6,246 nucleotides of DNA from Alphaproteobacteria bacterium. GTDB lineage: Bacteria; Pseudomonadota; Alphaproteobacteria; Reyranellales; Reyranellaceae. Both the position numbers and the translations under genes were made by a program. The stretch spans positions 1 to 6,246 of the forward strand of contig VBAF01000277.1 of the NCBI GenBank assembly GCA_005884705.1, given 5' to 3'. The notes beneath the pieces were generated by a model. The model saw only the letters and a program-made list of their open reading frames with translations. It did no database searches and was not told where the DNA came from. Positions 1-5,643 of the stretch are shown here, in pieces; the stretch's first letter is position 1, and every line of letters begins with the position of its first letter.

Positions 1-473
1 CTTTCCGCCTCGAGCTGCTCGATGCGGACCCGGGCGGTGCCGTTGCCGACCATGCCGAGCTCCTCGGCCGCGGCGCGCGACACGTCGAGCACCCGCGACC
101 GGGCGAACGGCCCGCGATCGTTGACCCGCACGACGGTCGACTGGCCGGTCTCGAGGTTGGTCACCCGCAGGACCGACGGCATCTGCAGGGTCCGATGGGC
201 CGCCGTGCGGTCGCCTTGGTCGTAGACCTCGCCGTTGGCAGTGTATTTGCCGTGGAAACCCGGCCCATACCACGAGGCGACGCCGGTCTCGACGTGCTGG
301 AACTCCTCCGTCGGCACGTAGGTCACGCCGTCGACCGTGTAGGGCGCGCCGATCTTGTACATGCCGCGCTGCGCCACGGCCGGGCCGTGATGGCGGCCGG
401 AACAGGCGCCGGCCACGGCCAGCAGCGTCAGTGCCATGAAGAAACGGGCTGATTTCTCAAGGACTAGGGCCAT
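1..473 (-). CDS. rlpA: RlpA-type septal ring lytic transglycosylase, lipoprotein (C-terminal part beyond window)
   Basis: The first 157 codons are present and the frame runs off the left edge. The N-terminus has basic residues (K7, R10), a hydrophobic stretch and Cys24 (AVAGAC), so it is probably an outer-membrane lipoprotein, although the lipobox is not ideal. A double-psi beta-barrel follows: ASWYGPGFHGKYTANGE (66-82), AAHRTLQMP (91-99) and VNDRGPF (117-123). Glu82, His93 and Asp119 have the same spacing (11 and 37 residues) as the catalytic Glu, His and Asp described for Pseudomonas RlpA. RlpA cleaves denuded glycan strands at the septum. A C-terminal SPOR domain is common in the family but would lie outside the window. 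ATG at 473 is preferred over the ATG at 437 because only the former gives the basic n-region. A weak promoter (CTGACG, 17 bp, TATGAT) ends about 9 bases upstream of that ATG. The upstream neighbour on the same strand is an MltB-like enzyme, so both act on murein. Confidence 0.9.
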   Translation of the reverse strand, partial: MALVLEKSARFFMALTLLAVAGACSGRHHGPAVAQRGMYKIGAPYTVDGVTYVPTEEFQHVETGVASWYGPGFHGKYTANGEVYDQGDRTAAHRTLQMPSVLRVTNLETGQSTVVRVNDRGPFARSRVLDVSRAAAEELGMVGNGTARVRIEQLEAE

Positions 474-557
474 CCCGCTGTGATCATACAACAACTAGGG
501 ATGGCCGTCAGGCCATTCGCTCGCCGGCGGGTCCAGCGGGGTCGTCGGACGAGCCGG

Positions 558-687
558 CCGTCCCACGGCGTCCCACACCCTTGGGACGGTTCCGATGCCG
601 ATTCCATAAAGGTTTCAGGCCCGCGTTCCAGAATTCCACCCCACCCCCCTCGTGGGACGGTCTGGGACGCATGGAACGCCTGGGACG
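558..687. repeat. Cluster of CGTCCCA/TGGGACG heptamer repeats with inverted arms
   Basis: CGTCCCA occurs at 559-565 and 569-575. Its reverse complement TGGGACG occurs at 582-588, 653-659, 663-669 and 681-687, with the variant TGGAACG at 672-678. Most neighbouring copies are 9-10 bp apart, close to one helical turn. Positions 558-567 and 651-660 form a perfect 10-bp inverted repeat. Positions 569-575 and 582-588 form a 7-bp hairpin with a 6-base loop. The cluster lies between the mltB stop and the rlpA start on the leftward transcript. It could be an interspersed repeat, a protein-binding array or an RNA structure; the sequence does not decide between these. Confidence 0.6.
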
Positions 688-715
688 CTGAAACTGCAGT
701 TTGTTTGGCGTCGAC

Positions 716-1588
716 TCAGGCGGCGATGCGGTCCGACAAGAGCCCGACCGCCAGCCCGAAGAAATCCGACTGGTTCCAGCGCAGGATGGCGCGGAAGTTC
801 TCGGTGGTGCGATAGGCCGGACCGTTGGCGCCGGCCGGCCGCACGATGCGCTCGCCCTTGCCCGCCGGCGTGCCGGCCGGCACTTCGCCGCCCCACTCCA
901 GGCCGGGCCGCCAGCCGACGCGCGCCAGGTAGTTGACGATCGAGGCGAAGACGTCGGTCTTGTTGCCCCAGATGTCCATGCGGCCGTCGCCGTCGCCGTC
1001 GGCGGCGTAGGCCAGGAAGCTGGTCGGGATGAACTGGCACTGGCCCATCGCGCCGGCCCACGAGCCCTTCATGGCGTGCAGCCCGACATGACCCTGCGAG
1101 AGGATGCGCAGCGCCGCGATCAGCTGCTCGCGGAAGAACTTGGCGCGGAAATTGTTGTAGGCGAGTGTCGCCAGTGCCGGCACGACTTCGAAGTCGCCGA
1201 GCCGCGTGCCGTAGTTGCTCTCGATGCCCCACAGCGCGACGACGGTCGAGTCGGGCACGCCGGCAGGCGTGGCGAAGCGCGCGACGAGCGCCCGGTTCTC
1301 CTTGAGCAGCACGCGGCCGCGCGCCACCCGCTCGGGCGACACGACGAGCTGGAGATACTCGTCGAAGCTCATCTTGAACTCGGGCTGGTTGCGCGCGAGC
1401 TCCATCACCCGCGGGATCTCCTCGGCGGGCATCAGGGCGCTGTCGATCGTGCCGTGATCGACGCCGGCCCGCAGCGCCTCGGTGCGCACGCCGGCAAGCC
1501 AGGCGACGAACTTGGGGTCGCTCGACTGGGCGCGGGCGGCGACGGGCGCCAGCACCGCAACGGCACACAGAAGACGCCTGCTGATCAT
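716..1588 (-). CDS. mltB: MltB-family lytic murein transglycosylase, periplasmic
   Basis: This 290-residue protein matches the SLT_2/MltB family, which cleaves the MurNAc-GlcNAc bond of peptidoglycan to leave 1,6-anhydro-MurNAc ends. Residues 1-21 form a signal peptide (basic MISRR, hydrophobic core, AARAQS cleavage region) without a lipobox, so a soluble periplasmic enzyme is likely. The catalytic region is GIESNYG (121-127), with Glu123 as the expected general acid/base. GSWAGAMGQCQFIPTSF (175-191), DGDGDGRMDIWG (198-208) and a conserved C-terminal helix region follow. The length suits the family without a C-terminal peptidoglycan-binding domain. The ATG at 1588 begins the signal peptide; the Shine-Dalgarno is weak (AGGCG close to the start). 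It is oriented like rlpA and 242 bases upstream of it. This pairing fits a cell-wall gene neighbourhood known in Alphaproteobacteria. Confidence 0.93.
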   Translation of the reverse strand: MISRRLLCAVAVLAPVAARAQSSDPKFVAWLAGVRTEALRAGVDHGTIDSALMPAEEIPRVMELARNQPEFKMSFDEYLQLVVSPERVARGRVLLKENRALVARFATPAGVPDSTVVALWGIESNYGTRLGDFEVVPALATLAYNNFRAKFFREQLIAALRILSQGHVGLHAMKGSWAGAMGQCQFIPTSFLAYAADGDGDGRMDIWGNKTDVFASIVNYLARVGWRPGLEWGGEVPAGTPAGKGERIVRPAGANGPAYRTTENFRAILRWNQSDFFGLAVGLLSDRIAA

Positions 1589-1763
1589 CGCGCCTGTATA
1601 GGCGAAAAGGCCGCGCGGCTCGACCCCAAGCGTTGGACAGGGTATCCGCCAAGCGCGAACCCTGCGCGATATCCCCGGGCATGGTGGACATATCTGAGCC
1701 GGCTGCGATTAGCTCGCTTCAAGCATGGGCCCGCTAGCGCCGACGGCGGCCACTTGCCAGAAG

Positions 1764-1793
1764 GGCTGGACGTTGCGGGTTCCCGCACCAGCC
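1764..1793 (-). other. Stem-loop downstream of the small Cys peptide gene
   Basis: GGCTGG (1764-1769) pairs with CCAGCC (1788-1793), and TGCGGG (1774-1779) pairs with CCCGCA (1782-1787). A 4-base bulge (ACGT) sits between the two helices and the apex is only 2 bases, so the top pairs would open. It lies 15-44 bases past the stop of the 1808-1942 gene. No T-run follows on the minus strand, so a classical intrinsic terminator is unlikely. A transcript-end or processing structure is possible. Confidence 0.3.
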
Positions 1794-1807
1794 GCTGCCG
1801 CGCCGGC

Positions 1808-1942
1808 TCAGCAATCAACCATGCAGCGCGCGCAGCCATGACTGGGCATGAAATCCTCCGTCCGATCGAGCGCCTCGTCGGACAGCTCTTCGATGAACTC
1901 TTCTTGGGTCTCGACGTCGTTCTTCATTTCTATCTCGGACAT
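1808..1942 (-). CDS. Small RiPP-precursor-like peptide, Cys-rich C-terminus
   Basis: This 44-residue peptide starts at the ATG at 1942, preceded by AAGGAGG with 4-base spacing, one of the best Shine-Dalgarno sequences in the window. A longer reading of the frame from 1996 is unlikely because the Shine-Dalgarno marks the internal ATG. The N-terminal 27 residues are strongly acidic and probably helical. They contain ELSDEALDR at residues 19-27 and Phe16, exactly as in the neighbouring peptide at 2033-2188. The tail after Arg27 includes HGCARCMVDC and ends on Cys44, giving three cysteines in 17 residues. A conserved leader-like half and a variable Cys-containing tail is the architecture of RiPP precursors. 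The SDEAL segment recalls the LSDEEL-type helix of Nif11-like leaders, but there is no GG or GA cleavage motif. No modification enzyme lies nearby. Alternatives are a small metal-binding or regulatory peptide. Function is not known. Confidence 0.62.
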   Translation of the reverse strand: MSEIEMKNDVETQEEFIEELSDEALDRTEDFMPSHGCARCMVDC

Positions 1943-2032
1943 GTGTCCTCCTTCAGGTGGATGAAAGGGTCCGAACGGTCCGGCACAGGCAGGCAAGAGG
2001 CCCGCACGAACGGCACCGCTCCAGCTCAGCGG

Positions 2033-2188
2033 TCAGTTACCGGCACGACGGGAGAGAATACGAGGAGCACGACACGCCTGTTGCGTCAGCGCACGGGCAC
2101 AATGTTCCCGGTCGAGCGCTTCGTCGGACAGCTCGTCGGTGAACGCCTCGACTTCGGCTTCAGTCTCTTCGATCATTGGTTCGGTCAT
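2033..2188 (-). CDS. Second RiPP-precursor-like peptide, paralogue with possible frameshift in its core
   Basis: This 51-residue reading frame starts at the ATG at 2188, preceded by GGGGGAG with 6-base spacing. Residues 1-27 align without gaps to the peptide at 1808-1942: Phe16 and ELSDEALDR (19-27) are identical in place, while most other positions differ. That supports an old tandem duplication with selection on the motif. In frame, the tail after Arg27 is Arg-rich with two cysteines (EHCARALTQQACR, then a basic end). A -1 shift right after the CGG codon of Arg27 opens a 23-residue tail containing LCPCADATGVSC and ending SLPSCR, with four cysteines and a TAA at 2037-2039. That tail looks more like a RiPP core. 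A lost base in the G-run CGGGAAC would explain it, as would a sequencing error or, less likely, programmed slippage. A promoter lies just upstream, and the gene may be co-transcribed with the next peptide, 90 bases downstream. Confidence 0.52.
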   Translation of the reverse strand: MTEPMIEETEAEVEAFTDELSDEALDREHCARALTQQACRAPRILSRRAGN

Positions 2189-2207
2189 CTGACGCTCCCC
2201 CAAAGGT

Positions 2208-2227
2208 GGGCGGGAATTCGCCCGCCC
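2208..2227. promoter_or_regulatory. GC-rich inverted repeat at the 5' end of the peptide transcript
   Basis: GGGCGGG (2208-2214) and CCCGCCC (2221-2227) form a perfect 7-bp stem with a 6-base loop. It lies between the predicted -10 box (2230-2235) and the Shine-Dalgarno of the 2033-2188 gene. It covers the expected transcription start (about 2223), so it could be an operator or a 5' stabilising hairpin. Confidence 0.4.
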
Positions 2228-2229
2228 GA

Positions 2230-2257
2230 ATTATGCGCGAATGCGAAAGAGCGTCAA
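2230..2257 (-). promoter_or_regulatory. Predicted sigma70-type promoter for the small-peptide genes
   Basis: On the minus strand, TTGACG (2252-2257, 5 of 6 matches to the -35 consensus) and CATAAT (2230-2235, 5 of 6 matches to -10) are separated by 16 bp. The predicted start near 2223 gives a leader of about 35 bases before the ATG at 2188. This is one of the few AT-rich spots in a GC-rich stretch and is well placed to drive both peptide genes. Confidence 0.45.
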
Positions 2258-2658
2258 ACCGCTGAGTGGTTTTGCGGCAGGGACCGCGCTTTGTCGGGGC
2301 GACCGGCTGGCGCGAGTCCTGGCGCGGCCAGGCATGGATTGCCGAGTCCGAAATTGCTGGCGAAGCAGTACGGCGCGGTCCCCGATGGCCCGCAGCGACG
2401 CTAAAAAGCGCAAGTCGCCGCATTAGCTAGAGCGGTACACACGGTGTTTACGAGGTGTTAGTTGTTGGCGGCGTTGAACCCACCGCCCGATGTGCCCGAC
2501 AAAATTTCGTGTTCATGCCGCCCCCTCAACAATGAACATATCGCGGTCAACCGGGCCAAGGAGGGGAGCGACTTCCGCGTGATAGCGCGACCTTTCCGCC
2601 GCCGTCGGTTGGCACGTCGCCGGCCGGCTTGCCGCCTGGCCAAGGAGCGACTGCGCGC
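2258..2658. other. About 400 bases with no supported gene
   Basis: The stretch separates the DUF3592 gene (stop at 2659) from the peptide promoter. Open frames here are short and poorly protein-like: Arg- and Pro-rich with no convincing starts. It holds a 10-bp palindrome GCCGGCCGGC near 2620 and a GC-rich region just past the DUF3592 stop, with no T-run, so no clear terminator. On the minus strand at 2458-2517 one frame ends in ILSGTSGGGFNAANN, which superficially resembles a double-glycine peptide leader but lacks a credible start. Confidence 0.5.
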
Positions 2659-4218
2659 CTAAAAGTGCAGGCGGCCGGAGAAGAAGAGCGCCGCGGCAAA
2701 GAAGGCAAGCGGCAGCAGCAAGGCAAACCAGCGGAAGGCCATCGCGGTTTCGAGGGTCGCGTGCGAGGGATTGGACGGATCGTAGTGCACACCCACGGCC
2801 GCGCCAGCCGGATAGCGCGAGACAGCCTGTTCGGCGAGCTCGCGCGATCCCGCCACCTCGGGACCGAAAGCGATCCGCGAACCGTGATAGCTGCGCTCGC
2901 CGACCTTGTAGCTGTACTCGATCAGCGGCGACCAGACCGTCACTGTCTGGCCGCCGCCGGTGCCCCCGGTGTGGGTGAGAATGCGGCGCGCTTCGGCCCG
3001 GCTCGAAAGCACTGCGCCCTGCACGCTAGGCCAGCGCGCTGCGGCGCGCGTCTCGGCGAGCTCCGTGAGGACAACGAGCGAGGAGATCAACCCGCAGGCC
3101 ACGAAGAACAGGAAGGCATGAACGATGGCGCCCGGAGGGAAATGGGGCTGCAGCCAGAGGATGATGTCGCTCGCCTGGGTGAAGCCGAACACCACCACGA
3201 GTCCGACCACGACCACCCCGCCCGCCACGCCATACATGACGGCCGGGCGCGCCGGCGAGTTGCGTTCCAGCACCGCCTCGTCCGGCTTGGCGGGATTGTA
3301 GAACACCGGCCCGGTACGGCCTGCTTGGTAGCGCTCGAGCGCTGCTTCGACCTCGGGACTGTCCGGCTTGATGTCGCCGATGCTGATGCGCTTGCCATGA
3401 TGCTCGACGCCGTCAACGGTGTAGACATAGGCGATGTCGGGAACGTTGCCGACTGACGGAGCACCGCCGCTCAGCTTGGTTTTCACCGTGCGGGCCTTGC
3501 AGCTGAGGATGCGGCCGGACGCCGACGGCCAGCGGCTCGCGCGCCGCGCCGCCTGCGTCTTGACGATGATGGTGATGGCGATGGCGACCGGGATCGACAT
3601 GGCGAACAGCGACATGAACAGCCATCCCGGAATCACGAGAATCGCGAGCGGAATGCCCCACAACAGAGCAAGTACGTAGCCCGTTCCCGGATAGGCGGTG
3701 ACCGAGCCATTGGCCCGTCCTCGCAGCCAAGTCACCGCGAAAAGCCCGACCGCGAGCAACTCAAGGAGCGGCCCCCCTATGGCGAGCGTGGTCCGCACCG
3801 CGATGCTGGTCGGATTGTCCTCGGGGTACGCCCGGCTCGGCACTCGGACGTCGAGCTTGGTCTCGCCAGCGGCGTCGTATTCCCTGGCAACGGTTTCGCC
3901 CAGGAGGCGCGCCGCCGCGACCGCTCTTTCGCGCGACGGTGCGGAAACCTCGATCTGGCTCCTGCTCCAACTGTTGCGGTCGAATGCGTACGTCGCGTTC
4001 ACGTCGTCCGGCACCGTCAACTGGGCCAAGACGCGTTCCAGGCGGGGGCGGTAGGCTCTGTCCTGTATCGTGAGGCCGATCGTGAGCGAATACGATGCCG
4101 CGAACTGGTCGGCGATCGGCTCGCGTCCCAGGTAGAGCGGAATCGCGACCAGCCCGAGAATGATCGCCAGCGCGCACCGTCGCACCACTCTGAAATATTC
4201 AGCTCGCTTAGTTGTCAT
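2659..4218 (-). CDS. Multi-pass membrane protein with two tandem DUF3592 domains
   Basis: The predicted protein has 519 residues. Transmembrane segment 1 (about 16-32) is followed by a predominantly polar domain (33-140) containing a repeated-looking alpha/beta pattern, probably outside the cytoplasm. Helices at about 145-164, 180-197 and 200-219 follow. The first DUF3592-like unit (226-320) runs from RWPSASG to VFYNPAKPDEAVLE, with a central YVYTVDGVEHHGKRIS strand pair. Two more helices (326-346, 364-386) precede the second unit (395-491), which runs from RWPSVQG to VHYDPSNPSHATLE with YSYKVGERSYHGSRIA. A final helix (495-514) ends the protein. The two units align over the same landmarks, so they are internal duplicates. 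The family function is unknown. I chose the ATG at 4218 because it sits just before the basic n-region and first helix; an in-frame TTG at 4263 adds 15 residues of unlikely sequence. Neither start has a good Shine-Dalgarno. It is probably monocistronic. Confidence 0.8.
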   Translation of the reverse strand: MTTKRAEYFRVVRRCALAIILGLVAIPLYLGREPIADQFAASYSLTIGLTIQDRAYRPRLERVLAQLTVPDDVNATYAFDRNSWSRSQIEVSAPSRERAVAAARLLGETVAREYDAAGETKLDVRVPSRAYPEDNPTSIAVRTTLAIGGPLLELLAVGLFAVTWLRGRANGSVTAYPGTGYVLALLWGIPLAILVIPGWLFMSLFAMSIPVAIAITIIVKTQAARRASRWPSASGRILSCKARTVKTKLSGGAPSVGNVPDIAYVYTVDGVEHHGKRISIGDIKPDSPEVEAALERYQAGRTGPVFYNPAKPDEAVLERNSPARPAVMYGVAGGVVVVGLVVVFGFTQASDIILWLQPHFPPGAIVHAFLFFVACGLISSLVVLTELAETRAAARWPSVQGAVLSSRAEARRILTHTGGTGGGQTVTVWSPLIEYSYKVGERSYHGSRIAFGPEVAGSRELAEQAVSRYPAGAAVGVHYDPSNPSHATLETAMAFRWFALLLPLAFFAAALFFSGRLHF

Positions 4219-4412
4219 ACGGTGACAAAAGCTGCACCGCGCCAACGTCACCCGCAAGCGCAATGCATGACGAGGGGATTTTTGTGCCGGAATTTGGACT
4301 TAGCGGAAGTTCTAATGACCAAAATAAGTGGGTAGCCCATCATCCCGCCAGCATGGCCCGTGCCGCGCTGCTGTAGAGTTTCCGGGGCGATTTCTCTCCC
4401 AAGCCAATTGGT

Positions 4413-4583
4413 AGCCATCCGAAGGTCGCCCAGGAGATACTTGGGCACAGCACCATCACCACGACGCTGGATCTCTACTCGCACGGCACAAACACGATGC
4501 AGGAGGATGCTGCCGTTCGTCTCGACCGTGTGCTTGGCGGTGCTATAAGAGCTGGCCGCGACAGATCTGGCGGAAGTCGGTAG
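4413..4583 (+). pseudogene. C-terminal remnant of a phage-type tyrosine integrase
   Basis: In plus frame the translation reads HPKVAQEILGHSTITTTLDLYSH, then MQEDAAVRLDRVLGG, and stops at the TAG at 4581-4583. This is the end of the catalytic domain of tyrosine recombinases: His of LGHS is a late catalytic position and Tyr in LDLYSH is the expected nucleophile. The N-terminal arm and core domains and the catalytic Arg and HxxR region are missing. An in-frame stop at 4374-4376 closes the frame upstream, and the sequence between 4377 and 4412 does not resemble an integrase. It cannot encode a working recombinase. It points at the tRNA-Ser gene about 70 bases downstream, a common integration target, so it marks a decayed phage or island. 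The surrounding 4264-4650 is visibly richer in A and T than the rest of the window. Confidence 0.8.
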
Positions 4584-4598
4584 CAAATTCGGTAGCAA
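4577..4598. repeat. Direct repeat TCGGTAGCAA at the integrase end
   Basis: TCGGTAGCAA occurs at 4577-4586 and again at 4589-4598, 12 bp apart start to start, overlapping the integrase stop. Short direct repeats at this position are compatible with integrase arm-binding sites, but that is inference. Confidence 0.45.
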
Positions 4599-4610
4599 CG
4601 CCCAATTTGG

Positions 4611-4640
4611 TTGGCGATGACCTATCAACAATTGTAGTTA
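4611..4640 (+). promoter_or_regulatory. Possible promoter of tRNA-Ser
   Basis: TTGGCG (4611-4616) and TAGTTA (4635-4640) lie 18 bp apart, each matching 4 of 6 consensus bases, about 12 bases before the mature tRNA 5' end. The placement is good but the boxes are weak. Confidence 0.3.
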
Positions 4641-4652
4641 GATCAATGAGTT

Positions 4653-4742
4653 GGATGGGTGGCCGAGCGGTTTAAGGCACCGGTCTTGAAAACCGGCGTG
4701 GGTTCACGCCCACCGTGGGTTCGAATCCCACCCCATCCGCCA
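4653..4742 (+). tRNA. tRNA-Ser (anticodon UGA)
   Basis: The acceptor stem GGATGGG (4653-4659) pairs with CCCATCC (4732-4738), followed by G73 and an encoded CCA (4740-4742). The D-arm GGCCGAGCGGTTTAAGGC is typical of tRNA-Ser. The anticodon stem CCGGT/ACCGG encloses loop CTTGAAA, with anticodon TGA at 4687-4689. A long class II variable arm (around 4697-4715) and a TTCGAAT T-loop follow. At 90 bases it fits serine tRNAs. It reads UCN codons, mainly UCA. It appears intact despite the integrase remnant next to it. Confidence 0.97.
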
Positions 4743-4892
4743 TTCCTTCCTCGCTCTGGCGCCCCGATGAACCAGACGACGCTGATTGAGCCCGACGTGT
4801 CGAGCTCTATTCGGCGCTGTTGAAGGACCGGCAGGGCGGCTGGTTGAGCGTGAACGACTGCCGCGAGGAAACCGGCTCGCCGCGCGCGGCAA

Positions 4893-5093
4893 CTACTTCG
4901 GGTCGGAGCGAACGAATCCGGTCGAATGGCATTCGGCCAAATGCATCGAATAGCCAGCGTTCTGGTTGGAGGTAATCGCCTTCAAGGCACGCGCGCAAGC
5001 CGCTTCGGTCGCGAAGTAGGTATTGCCAACCGTGATGGGTGATGAGGGAGCCGCCTGAGTCGATAGAATGAGGATGAGAACGTATTCGGCCAT
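4893..5093 (-). CDS. Small hypothetical protein with a hydrophobic N-terminus
   Basis: This is a 66-residue frame starting MAEYVLILILSTQAAP. The hydrophobic stretch YVLILIL and small residues after it could be a short export signal or anchor, though there is no basic n-region. The rest (TYFATEAACARALKAI, then a Cys near residue 55 and a polar end) resembles short secreted hypotheticals of alphaproteobacteria and their phages, in which two cysteines could pair. The start at 5093 has only a weak A/G-rich stretch upstream (AGAAGAA). A longer GTG frame at 5100 is out of phase and unlike protein. Function is not known. It lies just beyond the tRNA in the presumed accessory side and faces it. Confidence 0.55.
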   Translation of the reverse strand: MAEYVLILILSTQAAPSSPITVGNTYFATEAACARALKAITSNQNAGYSMHLAECHSTGFVRSDPK

Positions 5094-5241
5094 GCTGCAC
5101 CGATTTCTTCTGTCGAGGATTGTCAGATTGCTCGGCGGTCCGACAGAGAGCTTACCACATGCGTTCGTTTGACCCAGCCCCGCCCGACTTTTCGGACCCG
5201 TCTCACAACGCGACGCACGCCGAGCTCTTCTACGTTTGCGT

Positions 5242-5643
5242 TCACCCTACCAGCGCCGCCTGTCTGCTCTCACGCTCAGGAGAGTCGGTCAGCGTGTGAT
5301 AGAAGCGGACGAGGCCCTTCGCGATCCGCAGCGCATCGGTCGCGTGCAGCGCGACGTAGACCACATGGCTCTTCCACTCGCCGCCATCAGGACCGCGGCC
5401 ACCCTCTCTTACCTCGACCTCCCATACGCCTTTCGTCGCATCAGGCCCCAGCTCGTCCTCATCGATCCAGCTAATCTCGACCGCGTATTTCCCCATCCGA
5501 TTTGTGCACATCACGGGCCAGTCGTCGCTGTCGTCGCCGGTGCCGACGAGTTCAAAGCCGTCCAGAACAGCCATCGCGAAGATGGCGTCCACGTAGAGCC
5601 TCTGCTGCGCAACGCTCAGCAGCATGATGTTCATGTCAGCCAT
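5242..5643 (-). CDS. Hypothetical protein, 133 residues
   Basis: The start is the ATG at 5643, preceded by GGAG with 7-base spacing. The frame stays open upstream to 5727, but those 28 residues are basic and unlike the rest. The protein begins with a probable helix (MLLSVAQQRLYVDAIFAMAVLDG). It continues with an acidic segment (GTGDDSDDWPVMCTNRMG), a predicted beta region (YAVEISWIDEDELG, VWEVEVREGG, HVVYVALHATDALRIAKGLVRFYHTL) and a polar tail. No transmembrane helix or known motif is seen. The mix of strands and helix suggests a small soluble globular domain. Its start overlaps the end of the 5631-5927 frame by 13 bases, so the two are probably translationally coupled. Function is not known. 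Confidence 0.6.
   Translation of the reverse strand: MADMNIMLLSVAQQRLYVDAIFAMAVLDGFELVGTGDDSDDWPVMCTNRMGKYAVEISWIDEDELGPDATKGVWEVEVREGGRGPDGGEWKSHVVYVALHATDALRIAKGLVRFYHTLTDSPERESRQAALVG

Noticed and set aside
569..588. Hairpin after the MltB-like gene read as an intrinsic terminator
   Set aside because: The 7-bp stem has no T-run on either strand and is one part of a larger repeat cluster, so it is described there instead.
615..1691. Minus-strand frame of 358 codons over the MltB-like gene
   Set aside because: Out of phase with the recognised enzyme and extremely Arg-rich; a shadow frame.
701..2404. Plus-strand frame of 567 codons antisense to the MltB-like gene and the small peptides
   Set aside because: It is the mirror of genuine genes with conserved motifs on the other strand, has His/Arg/Ala-rich low-quality sequence and no ribosome site. 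Long antisense frames are common in GC-rich DNA.
2160..2423. Minus-strand frame of 87 codons running through the peptide promoter
   Set aside because: It overlaps the predicted promoter, the leader hairpin and the start of the 2033-2188 gene in another phase, and its composition is Arg/Pro-rich.
2629..3456. Plus-strand frame of 275 codons
   Set aside because: Antisense to the DUF3592 membrane protein, whose helices and duplicated motifs show the coding strand.
4248..4631. Minus-strand frame of 127 codons across the integrase remnant
   Set aside because: Antisense to a clear tyrosine recombinase C-terminus; no motif and no ribosome site.
5159..5299. Plus-strand 46-residue frame starting MRSFDPAPPDFSDPSHN
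   Set aside because: It reads somewhat like protein and has a purine-rich stretch upstream, but it overlaps the end of the better-supported 5242-5643 gene on the opposite strand and has no recognisable motif.
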